Origin: Candidatus Thioglobus sp. MED-G25 | GTDB lineage: Bacteria > Pseudomonadota > Gammaproteobacteria > Arenicellales > UBA868 | DNA length: 64,000 nt | NCBI GenBank assembly: GCA_002456995.1 | Contig: NTKC01000005.1 | Coordinates: 1-64,000 of the forward strand | Direction of reading: 5' to 3' | In this document: positions 21,060 through 31,347 of the stretch, one piece after another | Layout: the number at the start of each line of letters is the position of its first letter | Numbering within the stretch: the stretch's first letter is position 1 | The notes under the pieces: model-generated | What the model was told of the DNA's origin: nothing | The model's input: only the letters and a program-made list of their open reading frames with translations | The model's database searches: none | Made by a program: the position numbers and the translations under genes

Positions 21060-22103
21060 ATGTTGTTAGAGAACTTTGAGTATGACTTGCCGAAGGAACT
21101 CATCGCGCAGGAACCTCTCCAAGGGCGTTCAGACAGTCGCCTGCTGAGCGTTACACGCGAGGGTCTACTAACGGACAAGCATGTTCGAGATCTTCCAGGC
21201 TTGCTCGAACCGGGGGATCTTCTGGTGTTTAACGATACTCGGGTATTCAAGGCCAGGCTGAGCGCCGTGAAGGCAGACAGCGGAGGTCGGGTGGAAATAG
21301 TTGTTGAACGACTACTGGGCCCAAGTAGTTGCCTCGCAATAATTCGATCCAGTAATCCGGTTCGGGACGGTTCGGAACTCTTAACCTCAAGCGGGTACCG
21401 GTTGCAGGTTCAGTCGCGTACTTCTGATTTTTATCAATTGATAGCGTTGGCGGGTGCGGTTTTCGATAAAATTTTATCCTCCGACGGTTCTTTGCCTTTG
21501 CCACCCTATATACGGCGACAACCGAATTTGCAGGATTATGATCGTTATCAAACCGTGTTTGCTGCAGAATCCGGCGCTGTGGCGGCACCCACAGCCGGGC
21601 TTCATTTCGATGTGGGGTTAATGGACCGACTAGAGGCGGCAGGGGTGAAAATAGATTTTCTTACACTTCATGTGGGTAGTGGCACCTTCCAGCCAGTCCG
21701 TTCAAAGGTCATTGAGGATCATCGAATGCATAAAGAGTGGCTTAAGGTGGACGAGGTGCTGGTTAGCGCTGTCAATCGGACAAGGCGTAATGGAAACCGA
21801 GTGGTCGGTGTGGGAACGACCGTTGTGCGAGGGTTGGAGACGGCCTCCCAAAATGGCCAGCTAGTACCATTTGAAGGTGAGACTGACTTATATATTTATC
21901 CCGGGTACCGGTTTCAGACAGTGGACGCTCTTCTGACTAACTTTCACTTGCCTCGGTCATCTCTGCTAATTATGGTCAGTGCGTTTTCGGGTGTGGAAAG
22001 GATTCGAGAGGTCTATGAACATGCGCTGAAGCAGAGATATCGATTTTTCAGTTACGGAGATTGTATGTTTTTGAATAGGGCGGAACATCTGAATGAAGTT
22101 TGA
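21060..22103 (+). CDS. queA: S-adenosylmethionine:tRNA ribosyltransferase-isomerase
   Basis: 347 aa; FEYDLPKELIAQEPL, GDLLVFNDTRVFKARL, PTAGLHF; followed by tgt. Confidence 0.98.
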   Translation: MLLENFEYDLPKELIAQEPLQGRSDSRLLSVTREGLLTDKHVRDLPGLLEPGDLLVFNDTRVFKARLSAVKADSGGRVEIVVERLLGPSSCLAIIRSSNPVRDGSELLTSSGYRLQVQSRTSDFYQLIALAGAVFDKILSSDGSLPLPPYIRRQPNLQDYDRYQTVFAAESGAVAAPTAGLHFDVGLMDRLEAAGVKIDFLTLHVGSGTFQPVRSKVIEDHRMHKEWLKVDEVLVSAVNRTRRNGNRVVGVGTTVVRGLETASQNGQLVPFEGETDLYIYPGYRFQTVDALLTNFHLPRSSLLIMVSAFSGVERIREVYEHALKQRYRFFSYGDCMFLNRAEHLNEV

Positions 22104-23190
22104 AGTTTTGACATCCGACGGTAGGGCCCGACGATCGGTGCTGGTTTTCGATAGGAGACGAGTCGATACACCGATATTTATGCCGGTAGGTACGCGTGGG
22201 GCGGTGAAAACCGTTACACCGGATGAAGTAGCTGCCAGCGGCGCTCAGATCATATTAGGTAATACATTTCACCTCATGCTCAGGCCGGGTGTTCAAGTCA
22301 TCGCGCAACACGGCTCGCTTCACAATTTTATGGGTTGGGATGGTCCGATCCTGACCGATTCGGGAGGATTTCAGGTCTGGAGCCTGGCCGAGCGACGACG
22401 AATCAGTGAAGAAGGTGTCACGTTCCAATCCCCATTTGACGGCTCAACCGTATTTCTCGGGCCCGAAGAGTCGATGCAGGTGCAGCAGGGGTTGGGTTCG
22501 GACATCGCCATGACATTTGATGAGTGCACTGACTATCCCGCGACTTATGAAGAAGCAAAGAGATCTATGGATCTGTCAATGCGTTGGGCAGCACGGTGTC
22601 GGGATGCGCACTCCGGCAGTCAGCAATTACTGTTTGGTATCGCCCAAGGGGGTGTATTTTCAGAACTCAGATCAAGTTCATTAGAGTCGTTAGTATCCCT
22701 GGGTTTTGATGGATACGCCCTTGGTGGTCTCTCGGTGGGTGAACCTAAGACAAAAATGTACGAGATCCTGGATAATTGTGCGCCGCTAATGCCTACCGAC
22801 GCGCCTCGCTACCTGATGGGGGTTGGAAAGCCCGAAGACTTGTTGAGGGGTGTTGCGGCCGGCATCGACATGTTTGATTGTGTGCTACCCACCCGAAATG
22901 CTCGCAATGGCTGGCTGTATACCTGGGATGGCGTGTTAAAAGTGAAAAATACTCGTCACCGGCAGGATACGCGTCCGATTGACGAATCCTGCAGCTGTCC
23001 ATGTTGTTCGACCTACTCCCGCAGCTACCTCCGGCACTTGTTTGTCAACAAAGAGGGGTTGGGCCAACGGTTGTGTACGGTACATAATTTGTGGTTTTTC
23101 GGACAGTTGATGCAGGAGATCCGTCTGGCCATCGAGAATAAACGGTTTGACAGTTTTCACAGAGACTTTCTTTTGCGTTATCTCGAATAG
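22093..23190 (+). CDS. tgt: queuine tRNA-ribosyltransferase
   Basis: 365 aa; TPIFMPVGTRGAVK, LTDSGGFQVWSL, CSCPCCSTYSRSYLRHLF zinc site. Confidence 0.98.
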   Translation: MKFEVLTSDGRARRSVLVFDRRRVDTPIFMPVGTRGAVKTVTPDEVAASGAQIILGNTFHLMLRPGVQVIAQHGSLHNFMGWDGPILTDSGGFQVWSLAERRRISEEGVTFQSPFDGSTVFLGPEESMQVQQGLGSDIAMTFDECTDYPATYEEAKRSMDLSMRWAARCRDAHSGSQQLLFGIAQGGVFSELRSSSLESLVSLGFDGYALGGLSVGEPKTKMYEILDNCAPLMPTDAPRYLMGVGKPEDLLRGVAAGIDMFDCVLPTRNARNGWLYTWDGVLKVKNTRHRQDTRPIDESCSCPCCSTYSRSYLRHLFVNKEGLGQRLCTVHNLWFFGQLMQEIRLAIENKRFDSFHRDFLLRYLE

Positions 23191-23241
23191 GGACAGGTTG
23201 TGGCATAATCACACGCTTTTCCAACGACCTAATGGATAAAT

Positions 23242-23571
23242 TTGATGAGATTTCTCATTTCTGACGCCTGGGCCCAGGTTGGGGGCGACGGCGGGAGTAG
23301 TTTCCTAAGCCTGCTGCCCCTGGTGATCATTTTCGTGCTGTTTTACTTTTTGCTGATAAGACCGCAGCAGAAACGCGCCAAACAACACAAAGAAATGGTT
23401 GCGTCGGTCAAGAAAGGTGATGACGTTGCGACCAATGGTGGGCTTGTCGGTAGAGTAGTCGATCTTGACGACAATTTTGCGACCCTGGAAATTGCCAAGG
23501 ATGTAAACGTCAAAATTCAGCGACCGTCAATCGGTCAGATGATTCCCAAGGGCTCTGCGGCCGGTTCCTAG
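23242..23571 (+). CDS. yajC: preprotein translocase subunit YajC
   Basis: 109 aa; LIRPQQKRAKQHKEMVASVKKGDDVATNGG. Confidence 0.97.
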   Translation: MMRFLISDAWAQVGGDGGSSFLSLLPLVIIFVLFYFLLIRPQQKRAKQHKEMVASVKKGDDVATNGGLVGRVVDLDDNFATLEIAKDVNVKIQRPSIGQMIPKGSAAGS

Positions 23572-23577
23572 TACGAA

Positions 23578-25464
23578 ATGCGGAACCACTACCCATGGTG
23601 GAAGTGGCTGATCATCGCTGTGGTGGTCATCCCTGGCCTCTTTTATGCCTTACCGAACTTATTTGGTGATGATCTGGGCATACAAATACGAGGAACTCGC
23701 GGTGCGACATTGACGTCGTCCGACCTTTCGCAGATTAAGTCATTGGTTGACTCGAGTGGATCGGTGTATAGATCTATTCGCAAAGACGATAGAGGAATCA
23801 GCGTTCGATTGACTACTCCCGATGATCAACTCAAGGTCCGGGATTTGCTCGAACAAGAACTTGGAAATCGTTACACAATTGCGCTGACGCTGCTACCGGC
23901 TGCCCCGAATCTCTTTACCAGCGTTGGGGCCAAGCCGATGTACCTGGGACTTGATTTGAGAGGCGGAGTTCACTTCCTGATGGAAGTCGATATGAATAGT
24001 GTGGCGCGGCGGGCACAAGAGCGTTACGTTGCAGATATTCGGGCGGCGCTTCGAAAAGAAAAACTGCGTTATAAGGAAGTGCACAATAGGACGGACGGTG
24101 CCATTGAAATATGGTTACGCGACGCTTCTAGGTTGCCGGACGCCGAGAAGCTTATCCAACGGGAGTTCTCCGGACTCACTATAGATAGCACTCAAGTTCA
24201 AGGTGAGGAACATTTGACTGTGCGTCTTAGCGAGTCAGAGGTAGAAGACCTCTCAGAATTCGCATTGACACAAAATATTACTGCGCTTAGGAACAGGATC
24301 GACGAGTTAGGTGTTGCCGAGCCAGTGGTCCAGAGACAAGGTGACAGACGGATCGTAATTCAGTTGCCAGGCGTTCAAGATACAGCAAGGGCGAAACGTA
24401 TTTTGGGCCGAACAGCGACACTTGAGATGATGTTGGTTGATGAAGAGCACAGCCTCGAGGCAGCTCAGAACGGAAAGACGCCACCGGGATCAAGACTCTA
24501 TAAGTTGCGCGATGGCCGATCGATTTTGTTGAAGAAGAGGGTGATTTACTCAGGTGAGAACATCACCGATGCGGCGGCCAGTATCGATACCCAGAACGGG
24601 AGTCCCATCGTCAGTATCACGCTTGATGCAGTTGGATCCCGGATTAACCAGCGGATCACAGGAGACAACATCGGTAAGCGGATGGCAGTTGTCTATATTG
24701 AAATTCGGTCGCGCAACAAAATCGATGCCGATGGTCAAGCTGTGACGGACCAGCAAGGGCGAGTTGTTCGAGTCAAGGAGCGTATTGAAGAAGTTATTAC
24801 TGCGCCAGTAATCAGGGATCAACTGGGCAAGCGATTCCAGATTGAGGGCCTGGATAGTGTCACGGAAGCCAGGGACCTTGCGTTGCTGCTGCGGGCCGGC
24901 TCTCTGGCAGCACCTGTAGAGATTATAGAAGAGCGAACCGTGGGTCCCAGTCTGGGTCGGGCGAATATTGATCAGGGGTTTCTTTCGGTGATTATTGGGT
25001 TTGTTTTGGTGCTCGTTTTTATGTTGTTGTATTACCGAGCCTTTGGTTTGTTTGCGAATACCGCCCTGGGCCTCAATTTAGTCTTGATTGTTGCGGTACT
25101 GTCCATGTTTCAGGCTACCCTTACACTTCCCGGGGTAGCAGGGATTCTGTTGACCGTCGGCATGGCCGTGGACGCGAATGTGCTCATATTTGAGCGTATC
25201 AGGGAAGAGCTTCGTAATGGTAATACTCCGCAGGCCAGCATACATCTTGGCTACGACCGTGCGCTCTCTACCATTGTCGATGCAAACATTACGACCTTAA
25301 TTGCAGCAATCGTGCTGTTCAATTTCGGGACTGGTCCGATCAAAGGGTTCGCTGTCACATTAAGTATCGGGATATTGACCTCCATGTTCACTTCAATTTT
25401 TGTAACTCGCGGCCTGGCTAATCTGATGTACGGTCGAAAGCGAGTCAAAAGCCTTGCGATCTGA
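23578..25464 (+). CDS. secD: protein translocase subunit SecD
   Basis: 628 aa; LGLDLRGGVHFLMEVD, VDANVLIFERIREELR; follows yajC. Confidence 0.98.
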   Translation: MRNHYPWWKWLIIAVVVIPGLFYALPNLFGDDLGIQIRGTRGATLTSSDLSQIKSLVDSSGSVYRSIRKDDRGISVRLTTPDDQLKVRDLLEQELGNRYTIALTLLPAAPNLFTSVGAKPMYLGLDLRGGVHFLMEVDMNSVARRAQERYVADIRAALRKEKLRYKEVHNRTDGAIEIWLRDASRLPDAEKLIQREFSGLTIDSTQVQGEEHLTVRLSESEVEDLSEFALTQNITALRNRIDELGVAEPVVQRQGDRRIVIQLPGVQDTARAKRILGRTATLEMMLVDEEHSLEAAQNGKTPPGSRLYKLRDGRSILLKKRVIYSGENITDAAASIDTQNGSPIVSITLDAVGSRINQRITGDNIGKRMAVVYIEIRSRNKIDADGQAVTDQQGRVVRVKERIEEVITAPVIRDQLGKRFQIEGLDSVTEARDLALLLRAGSLAAPVEIIEERTVGPSLGRANIDQGFLSVIIGFVLVLVFMLLYYRAFGLFANTALGLNLVLIVAVLSMFQATLTLPGVAGILLTVGMAVDANVLIFERIREELRNGNTPQASIHLGYDRALSTIVDANITTLIAAIVLFNFGTGPIKGFAVTLSIGILTSMFTSIFVTRGLANLMYGRKRVKSLAI

Positions 25465-25475
25465 GGGTTAAAGGT

Positions 25476-26483
25476 TTGGAATTTCTTAAGCGGGATACCC
25501 GAATAGACTTTATTGGTCGGCGCCGAATCGCAGCGCTTATCTCTATTTCAGTCATAGTGATTGTTCTTTTATCGTTGTTTTTCAGAGGTATTAACCTGGG
25601 TATCGACTTTACTGGGGGGACTCTGGTTGAGGTATCGTACAGTAGTTCAGTCAATACTGAGGAAGTACGTACAAACCTCCGGCGTTCGGGTCTTGATGGC
25701 GTTGTTGTTCAGTATTTTGGGACGTCAAGGGATGTGTTGATCAGACTGCCAGCTGATCCTGAAGTCGATGCCGCAGAATCCAGCAGTCTCATCATATCTT
25801 CGTTGAGGGAGCCGTACGGTGAGACACTTGCCGAGTCTTCAGAAAACGACAGTCAGCGCTGTGTATTTCAAGATGGCACGACGGGGGATTGTACGGTACA
25901 GATGAGGCGGGTTGAGTTCGTGGGGCCCCAGGTCGGCGGCGAATTGACTGAAAAGGGAGGCCTGGCGATGCTATACGCGTTGATCGGCATACTGGCCTAC
26001 GTAGCCTGGCGCTTTGAGTGGCGATTTGCATTGGGGGCGGTGATTGCGCTGGTCCACGACGTTGTGGTCACGGTCGGAATTTTCTCGCTGCTGGGCCTGG
26101 AATTTTCGTTACCCGTACTGGCCGCAGTTCTTGCGGTAATTGGTTACTCATTGAACGACACAATTGTTGTATTTGACCGGATCCGGGAAAATTTTCGCAA
26201 GATGCGAAAAGGGACAATTGTCGAAATCATGAACACTGCAATCAATCAGACGCTCAGACGGACGCTGTTGACCTCGTTGACAACCCTGCTGGTCGTGGTC
26301 ACGCTTATTCTGCTCGGCGGGGAGATTATCAAAGGCTTTGCGGTGGCTCTATTCATCGGCATACTGGTTGGAACCTATTCGTCCATTTTCGTGGCAAGCC
26401 CAGTGGTGCTTAGTTTGCGAATCACCCGCGATGATATGCTTTTGATCAAAAAAGAAGGGGAGGAAGCAGACTCGCTGTCGTGA
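25476..26483 (+). CDS. secF: protein translocase subunit SecF (TTG start)
   Basis: 335 aa; GIDFTGGTLVEV, YSLNDTIVVFDRIRENFR; follows secD. Confidence 0.98.
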   Translation: MEFLKRDTRIDFIGRRRIAALISISVIVIVLLSLFFRGINLGIDFTGGTLVEVSYSSSVNTEEVRTNLRRSGLDGVVVQYFGTSRDVLIRLPADPEVDAAESSSLIISSLREPYGETLAESSENDSQRCVFQDGTTGDCTVQMRRVEFVGPQVGGELTEKGGLAMLYALIGILAYVAWRFEWRFALGAVIALVHDVVVTVGIFSLLGLEFSLPVLAAVLAVIGYSLNDTIVVFDRIRENFRKMRKGTIVEIMNTAINQTLRRTLLTSLTTLLVVVTLILLGGEIIKGFAVALFIGILVGTYSSIFVASPVVLSLRITRDDMLLIKKEGEEADSLS

Positions 26484-26516
26484 TGCGGCGGTGAATCTGC
26501 TCTGAAGGGGGCCAAC

Positions 26517-27035
26517 GTGCGCTGCCCCAGTTGCATATCAGACGCTACACGCGTCATCGACTCCCGACTGAGTGACGGGGGTGATACCGTTCGCAGGCGG
26601 CGGGCCTGCAAACACTGCGGTCATCGTTTCACGACTTTCGAACGTCTTGAAGTAGAACAGCCTCGAGTGATTAAAAGTGACGGTAGACGTGAAGCGTGGG
26701 AGGAAGAGAAATTAAAGCGTGGAATAATGCGGGCACTGGAAAAACGCCCTGTCGGTCAGGATCAAATCGAATCTTTGCTACTGGCAATCGAAAAATTAGT
26801 GAGATTTTCCGGGGAGCGTGAAGTGCAGTCCTCGTTGATTGGCCAGTTCGTTATGGAAAGCCTGCGGGAAATAGATGAAGTGGCTTATGTCCGGTATGCG
26901 TCTGTTTATCGGAGTTTTGAAGATGTGTCAGCATTTGCCGATGAGGTGGAGCGTTTGCAACATGCAAAGGATCATGTGATAGCCACGGACCAACTTTCAT
27001 TGCTCAGCCCCGGTGGGCTGGTCGAAAAAACATGA
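26517..27035 (+). CDS. nrdR: transcriptional repressor NrdR (GTG start)
   Basis: 172 aa; RCPSC..DATRVIDSR, RRRRACKHCGHRFTTFER. Confidence 0.98.
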   Translation: MRCPSCISDATRVIDSRLSDGGDTVRRRRACKHCGHRFTTFERLEVEQPRVIKSDGRREAWEEEKLKRGIMRALEKRPVGQDQIESLLLAIEKLVRFSGEREVQSSLIGQFVMESLREIDEVAYVRYASVYRSFEDVSAFADEVERLQHAKDHVIATDQLSLLSPGGLVEKT

Positions 27036-28141
27036 CACACAGTCCTATCGAAAATGATCGGGACAAACGATACATGCGGCAGGCGCTCGCTTTGGCCGAA
27101 AAGGGTATGTATTCGAGTAAACCCAACCCAAGAGTGGGTTGTGTCATCGTTAAGGACGATGTAGTTGTCGGTGAAGGTTGGCATTTACAGGCGGGTGGAC
27201 CGCACGCCGAAATCGTAGCGCTTGGGCAGGCTGGAGCGGCATCACGCGGTGCGGAACTGTATGTCTCCTTAGAACCGTGTAATCACACTGGGCGAACAGG
27301 TCCATGCGTAGTGGCCCTGCTGGACGCAGGAATAAAACGAGTTGTTGTTGGAGCAATCGATCCCAATCCAAAGGTTGCTGGAAAAGGAATTCAAAGTTTG
27401 CAGCAATCTGGCGTAGAAGTGCTTTCTGGTGTTTGTGAGTCCGAAGCGAGAACTCTTAATCCAGGCTTCGAATTGCGTATGCTCAAAGGTCGTCCATTGG
27501 TGCGTGTAAAGGTTGCCGCGACCATGGATGGAAGAACCGCCGCAATGGATGGCAGCAGCAAGTGGATCACTTCTGAAGAGGCGAGGCGGGATGTCCATCA
27601 TTATCGGGCGCAGAGTTGTGCACTGATAACTGGCATTGGGACGGTGATTGAAGACGATCCAAGACTAAATGCTCGGGTTGATGCGCCAGTCAAACAACCC
27701 TTGCGTGTTGTGTTGGATGGAAATGCACGCCTGGAACCGAATGCGCAGTTATTCAGTGTGGATGGTCCAGTATTGATTGTGACCTCAGCTCAGCCGGCAG
27801 CTGATTACAGTTTTGATGAACGAACCGAGTGTATTCAGATGACCGGCAACGATGGGCGGGTGGACTTGGATCGGTTGCTCATATTGCTGGCAGAAAAAAA
27901 AGTCAACGAGGTGATGGTTGAAGCTGGTGCCGGTGTAGCCGGTGCTTTTATCGCCAAGGATATGGTTGACGAGATAATCGTCTACAGTTCTCCGGATATA
28001 CTGGGCAGTAGCGGCCGGGGTATGTTTGTTATTCGCGGCATACGCAATATCGACAACCGGGTACGGTTTGAAATCAAGAACATCTCCCGTCTGGGGCGAG
28101 ATCTAAAGGTGATTTATGGTCGTAGTGATGCAACGGACTAG
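27032..28141 (+). CDS. ribD: bifunctional riboflavin deaminase/reductase RibD
   Basis: 369 aa; PNPRVGCVIVKD, PHAEIVAL, LEPCNHTGRTGPC, TMDGRTA. Confidence 0.98.
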   Translation: MTHSPIENDRDKRYMRQALALAEKGMYSSKPNPRVGCVIVKDDVVVGEGWHLQAGGPHAEIVALGQAGAASRGAELYVSLEPCNHTGRTGPCVVALLDAGIKRVVVGAIDPNPKVAGKGIQSLQQSGVEVLSGVCESEARTLNPGFELRMLKGRPLVRVKVAATMDGRTAAMDGSSKWITSEEARRDVHHYRAQSCALITGIGTVIEDDPRLNARVDAPVKQPLRVVLDGNARLEPNAQLFSVDGPVLIVTSAQPAADYSFDERTECIQMTGNDGRVDLDRLLILLAEKKVNEVMVEAGAGVAGAFIAKDMVDEIIVYSSPDILGSSGRGMFVIRGIRNIDNRVRFEIKNISRLGRDLKVIYGRSDATD

Positions 28142-28144
28142 GCG

Positions 28145-28753
28145 ATGTTTACCGGCATCGTAGCTGCGCAGGGGCAGGTCACTGATCTGGTGCATCATGA
28201 TGGCGACTTGTCGATTCAGATCAACGTCGGGGAGTTACGCGCCAACGATGCGAAATTGGGCGAAAGCATTTCTGTTAGCGGCGTCTGTCTGACAGTCGTA
28301 AATATTGACGAGACACTCGTTACATTTGATGTTTCAGCCGAAACGCTGAAACGAACGGCGCTGGGTCTGTTGCAAATCGGTACTATGGTTAATCTCGAAC
28401 GAGCAATGATGTTCAATGACCGTTATGGGGGTCACCTCGTGACGGGTCACATCGATGCTGTTGGGTATCTCGAGTCCCGCGAAGACTCAGCTCGATCTGT
28501 CCAAATGACATTCAGTGGTGATCGGGAAATTGCACCTTACATTGCACAAAAGGGATCCATAACCGTCGATGGCGTCAGCCTTACCGTGAACAGCGTGCAC
28601 GATTTGACTAGTGGTGTGAAATTTGATGTGAACATTGTGCCTCATAGCTTGGAGGTCACGACACTTGGTGAGCGTTCAGTGGGTGATTGCGTTCATCTTG
28701 AAGCAGACCTTGTTGCTCGTTATTTGAATCGGTTGCGGCAGTGCTCTAGGTGA
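28145..28753 (+). CDS. ribE: riboflavin synthase, alpha subunit
   Basis: 202 aa; MFTGIV N-terminus, GVCLTV, GGHLVTGHID, duplicated lumazine-binding repeat (IAQKGSITVDGVSLTVN). Confidence 0.97.
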   Translation: MFTGIVAAQGQVTDLVHHDGDLSIQINVGELRANDAKLGESISVSGVCLTVVNIDETLVTFDVSAETLKRTALGLLQIGTMVNLERAMMFNDRYGGHLVTGHIDAVGYLESREDSARSVQMTFSGDREIAPYIAQKGSITVDGVSLTVNSVHDLTSGVKFDVNIVPHSLEVTTLGERSVGDCVHLEADLVARYLNRLRQCSR

Positions 28754-28785
28754 TCCAGTGTTGCCGGTGTTAATAGATCTGACCA

Positions 28786-29904
28786 TTGAAGGAAACCATG
28801 ACAGGGAATAATGAGATCTCAGTGAGTCCTATCGAAGAAATCCTTGAGGACTACAAAGCCGGGAAAATGGTCATCCTTGTCGACGATGAGGATCGTGAAA
28901 ATGAGGGCGACCTTGTAATAGCGGCAGGGTGTGTCACGGCCGATGACATTAACTTTATGGCCTCCTATGGCCGAGGCTTGATATGTTTGACCCTCACAGA
29001 AGAACGATGCCGGCGTCTCAACCTGCCTTTGATGGTTCGGGACAACAATTCCCGTTATTCGACCAATTTCACCGTTTCAATCGAAGCAGCTGAGGGTGTC
29101 ACTACAGGCATTTCGGCTGCGGATCGAATGACGACCATTCACACCGCGGTCAGTGAGGCTGCATCTGCCGATGATATTGTTACTCCAGGGCATATATTTC
29201 CCGTAATGGCGCAGCCAGGCGGTGTGTTGACGAGGGCTGGGCACACTGAGGCAGGCGTGGACTTGGCTCGACTGAGCGGTTTTGAACCTGCGAGTGTGAT
29301 CTGCGAAATTCTGAATCCGGACGGTACTATGGCGCGATTGCCGGACCTGGTGGGGTTCGGTGAAAAACACGAGCTGCGTATTGGTGCTATTGCGGATCTG
29401 ATCCGATACCGTCTCAAGAATGAACCCACAGTTTGGCGGGTATCAGAAAATAGAGTGCAAACTCGTCATGGTGTGTTCCGCGCAATAATCTACGAAGATG
29501 CAGAGTTGAGGCATGTTCACCTAGCTCTGGTGAGTGGCGAAATCACACCCGATGTTCCGGTTACTGTTCGCGTACAGACTCATCGAGGCGTCTATGACAT
29601 GCTTGCGGAAGCGCGTGGGGTTCGAAGGTGGTCAGTAGATGCAGCTCTTGAACGCATTGCCGAAGAGGGCGCTGGCGTACTTGTCCTGCTCGCCTATGAC
29701 GATGACACCACGACACTCGACCAGCGTTTGCGTGGAGAGGTTGACGTTGATGGTGAAGGGCGGGAATTAAGAATGCTCGGCGCCGGCAGCCAAATACTCG
29801 CAGATTTAAATGTTGGAAAGGTGAAGGTGCTCGGAACACCACTTCGTACCCATGCAATTTCGGGATTTGGTCTGGAGGTTGTCGACTATGTATCGCAGCC
29901 GTAA
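28786..29904 (+). CDS. ribB: 3,4-dihydroxy-2-butanone-4-phosphate synthase fused to a degenerate GTP cyclohydrolase II-like domain
   Basis: 372 aa; N-terminal MVILVDDEDRENEGDLV, TRAGHTEAGVDLARL; C-terminal GCHII-like domain lacks the canonical zinc cysteines (see findings). Start may be the internal ATG at 28798. Confidence 0.95.
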   Translation: MKETMTGNNEISVSPIEEILEDYKAGKMVILVDDEDRENEGDLVIAAGCVTADDINFMASYGRGLICLTLTEERCRRLNLPLMVRDNNSRYSTNFTVSIEAAEGVTTGISAADRMTTIHTAVSEAASADDIVTPGHIFPVMAQPGGVLTRAGHTEAGVDLARLSGFEPASVICEILNPDGTMARLPDLVGFGEKHELRIGAIADLIRYRLKNEPTVWRVSENRVQTRHGVFRAIIYEDAELRHVHLALVSGEITPDVPVTVRVQTHRGVYDMLAEARGVRRWSVDAALERIAEEGAGVLVLLAYDDDTTTLDQRLRGEVDVDGEGRELRMLGAGSQILADLNVGKVKVLGTPLRTHAISGFGLEVVDYVSQP

Positions 29905-29909
29905 GGCTT

Positions 29910-30389
29910 ATGGCCTTGAAACATAACAGTCGCCACCTGGCAAGAAGAAATGCCGTTCAAGCGTTGTATCAGTGGGATATCACGGGTCAATCCGTTGGTG
30001 AGATCGAAAATGCTTTTATCAATGATGACGCATTTGCCGGCGTTCAGCGTTCTTATTTTCAGCATCTTATCGAAAACGTCCCGCGACAGTGTCAGGTGCT
30101 GGACAATCAGCTTAAGCAGTGTATTTCCAGAGAACTAGATTCGATCGATCCTGTCGAGCGGGCTATTTTGAGGCTATCGACGTATGAACTGCTGTTTCGT
30201 CCTGAAATTCCTCCGAAAGTGGTACTTAATGAGGCGATCGAGTTGGCACGCGTGTTCGGTTCAGAAAAAGGTTTTCGGTTTGTTAATGGAGTTCTGGATG
30301 CTCTGGTAAACCAGAAACCGGTAGTGGAATTCAAAAGTGGAAAACGCAAAGAAGTTACCAGCCAGGAATGGACGAATTCAGACTCATAG
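29910..30389 (+). CDS. nusB: transcription antitermination factor NusB
   Basis: 159 aa; RHLARRNAVQALYQWD, KVVLNEAIELARVFGSEKGFRFVNGVLD. Confidence 0.97.
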   Translation: MALKHNSRHLARRNAVQALYQWDITGQSVGEIENAFINDDAFAGVQRSYFQHLIENVPRQCQVLDNQLKQCISRELDSIDPVERAILRLSTYELLFRPEIPPKVVLNEAIELARVFGSEKGFRFVNGVLDALVNQKPVVEFKSGKRKEVTSQEWTNSDS

Positions 30390-31333
30390 AGCGATTCTTC
30401 CGGCGCGACAGTAAGTCGTCTGAAGTCGTCGTGGGTATCGGTGACGATGGTGCCGTTGTCAAATCTGGCATTAACGAACAGACAGTGCTTGTGACTGATA
30501 CCCTGGTTGCAGGCGTGCATTTCCCTGAAAGGACAGCCCCGCAGGATCTGGGCTATAAGCTGCTGGCGGTCAATCTGAGCGACCTTGCCGCGATGGGAGC
30601 CACTCCAAACTGGTTTTTACTGAACCTGGTGATGCCCGATGCGGACGAAAGTTGGCTGCAAGGATTCAGCACAGGTCTGTTTTCACTGGCGGAGGAATAT
30701 AGCGTAGCGCTTATCGGAGGTGATACCGCAAGGGGCCCGCTTTGTGTGAGTGCCACAGTCGGTGGTCATGTGAGGTCGGGGACGGCGCTGAGGCGCAATG
30801 GTGCGCAGGTGGGTGATCAACTGTGGATTTCAGGCACACTGGGGGATGCGGCTATCGGCTTAGATTTGTTAGGCGGTGTACTTGGGGCGACCGGCGAGGA
30901 TATGGACTACCTCGTTGGTAGATTGAATCGGCCGAAACCAAGAATAGAACTGGGGCTCTCGCTTGGTGCAGTCGCCACCTCGGGTATTGATATCTCTGAC
31001 GGACTGCTCGCGGATCTGGGTCATATTCTTAAGGAAAGTGGAGCGCTGGGCGCGATCGTGGACGTATCATGTTTGCCATTGTCTCCGCAGGCTATCGGAG
31101 CTTGTGGCGAGTCTCTCGCTAGAGAAAAAGCGCTGACCGGCGGTGACGACTACGAGATTTGCTTCACAGCGAACCCAGCACAGCGATCGCAGATAGAGCA
31201 ATTGAGACACAATTGCAACGTAAAACTTACTTGTATCGGATCAATTCGGACGCTCGCAGGTATTGGGTTAACGGGAGCAGATAATCTGGACTTAACAGGG
31301 ATTAAGCCGGGCTACCGGCACGACTGGTTGTAA
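30368..31333 (+). CDS. thiL: thiamine-monophosphate kinase
   Basis: 321 aa; MDEFRLIERFF, GIGDDGAVV, DTLVAGVHFP, GIDISDGLLADLGHIL. Confidence 0.97.
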   Translation: MDEFRLIERFFRRDSKSSEVVVGIGDDGAVVKSGINEQTVLVTDTLVAGVHFPERTAPQDLGYKLLAVNLSDLAAMGATPNWFLLNLVMPDADESWLQGFSTGLFSLAEEYSVALIGGDTARGPLCVSATVGGHVRSGTALRRNGAQVGDQLWISGTLGDAAIGLDLLGGVLGATGEDMDYLVGRLNRPKPRIELGLSLGAVATSGIDISDGLLADLGHILKESGALGAIVDVSCLPLSPQAIGACGESLAREKALTGGDDYEICFTANPAQRSQIEQLRHNCNVKLTCIGSIRTLAGIGLTGADNLDLTGIKPGYRHDWL

Positions 31334-31347
31334 CTGGTAGAAGCGAC

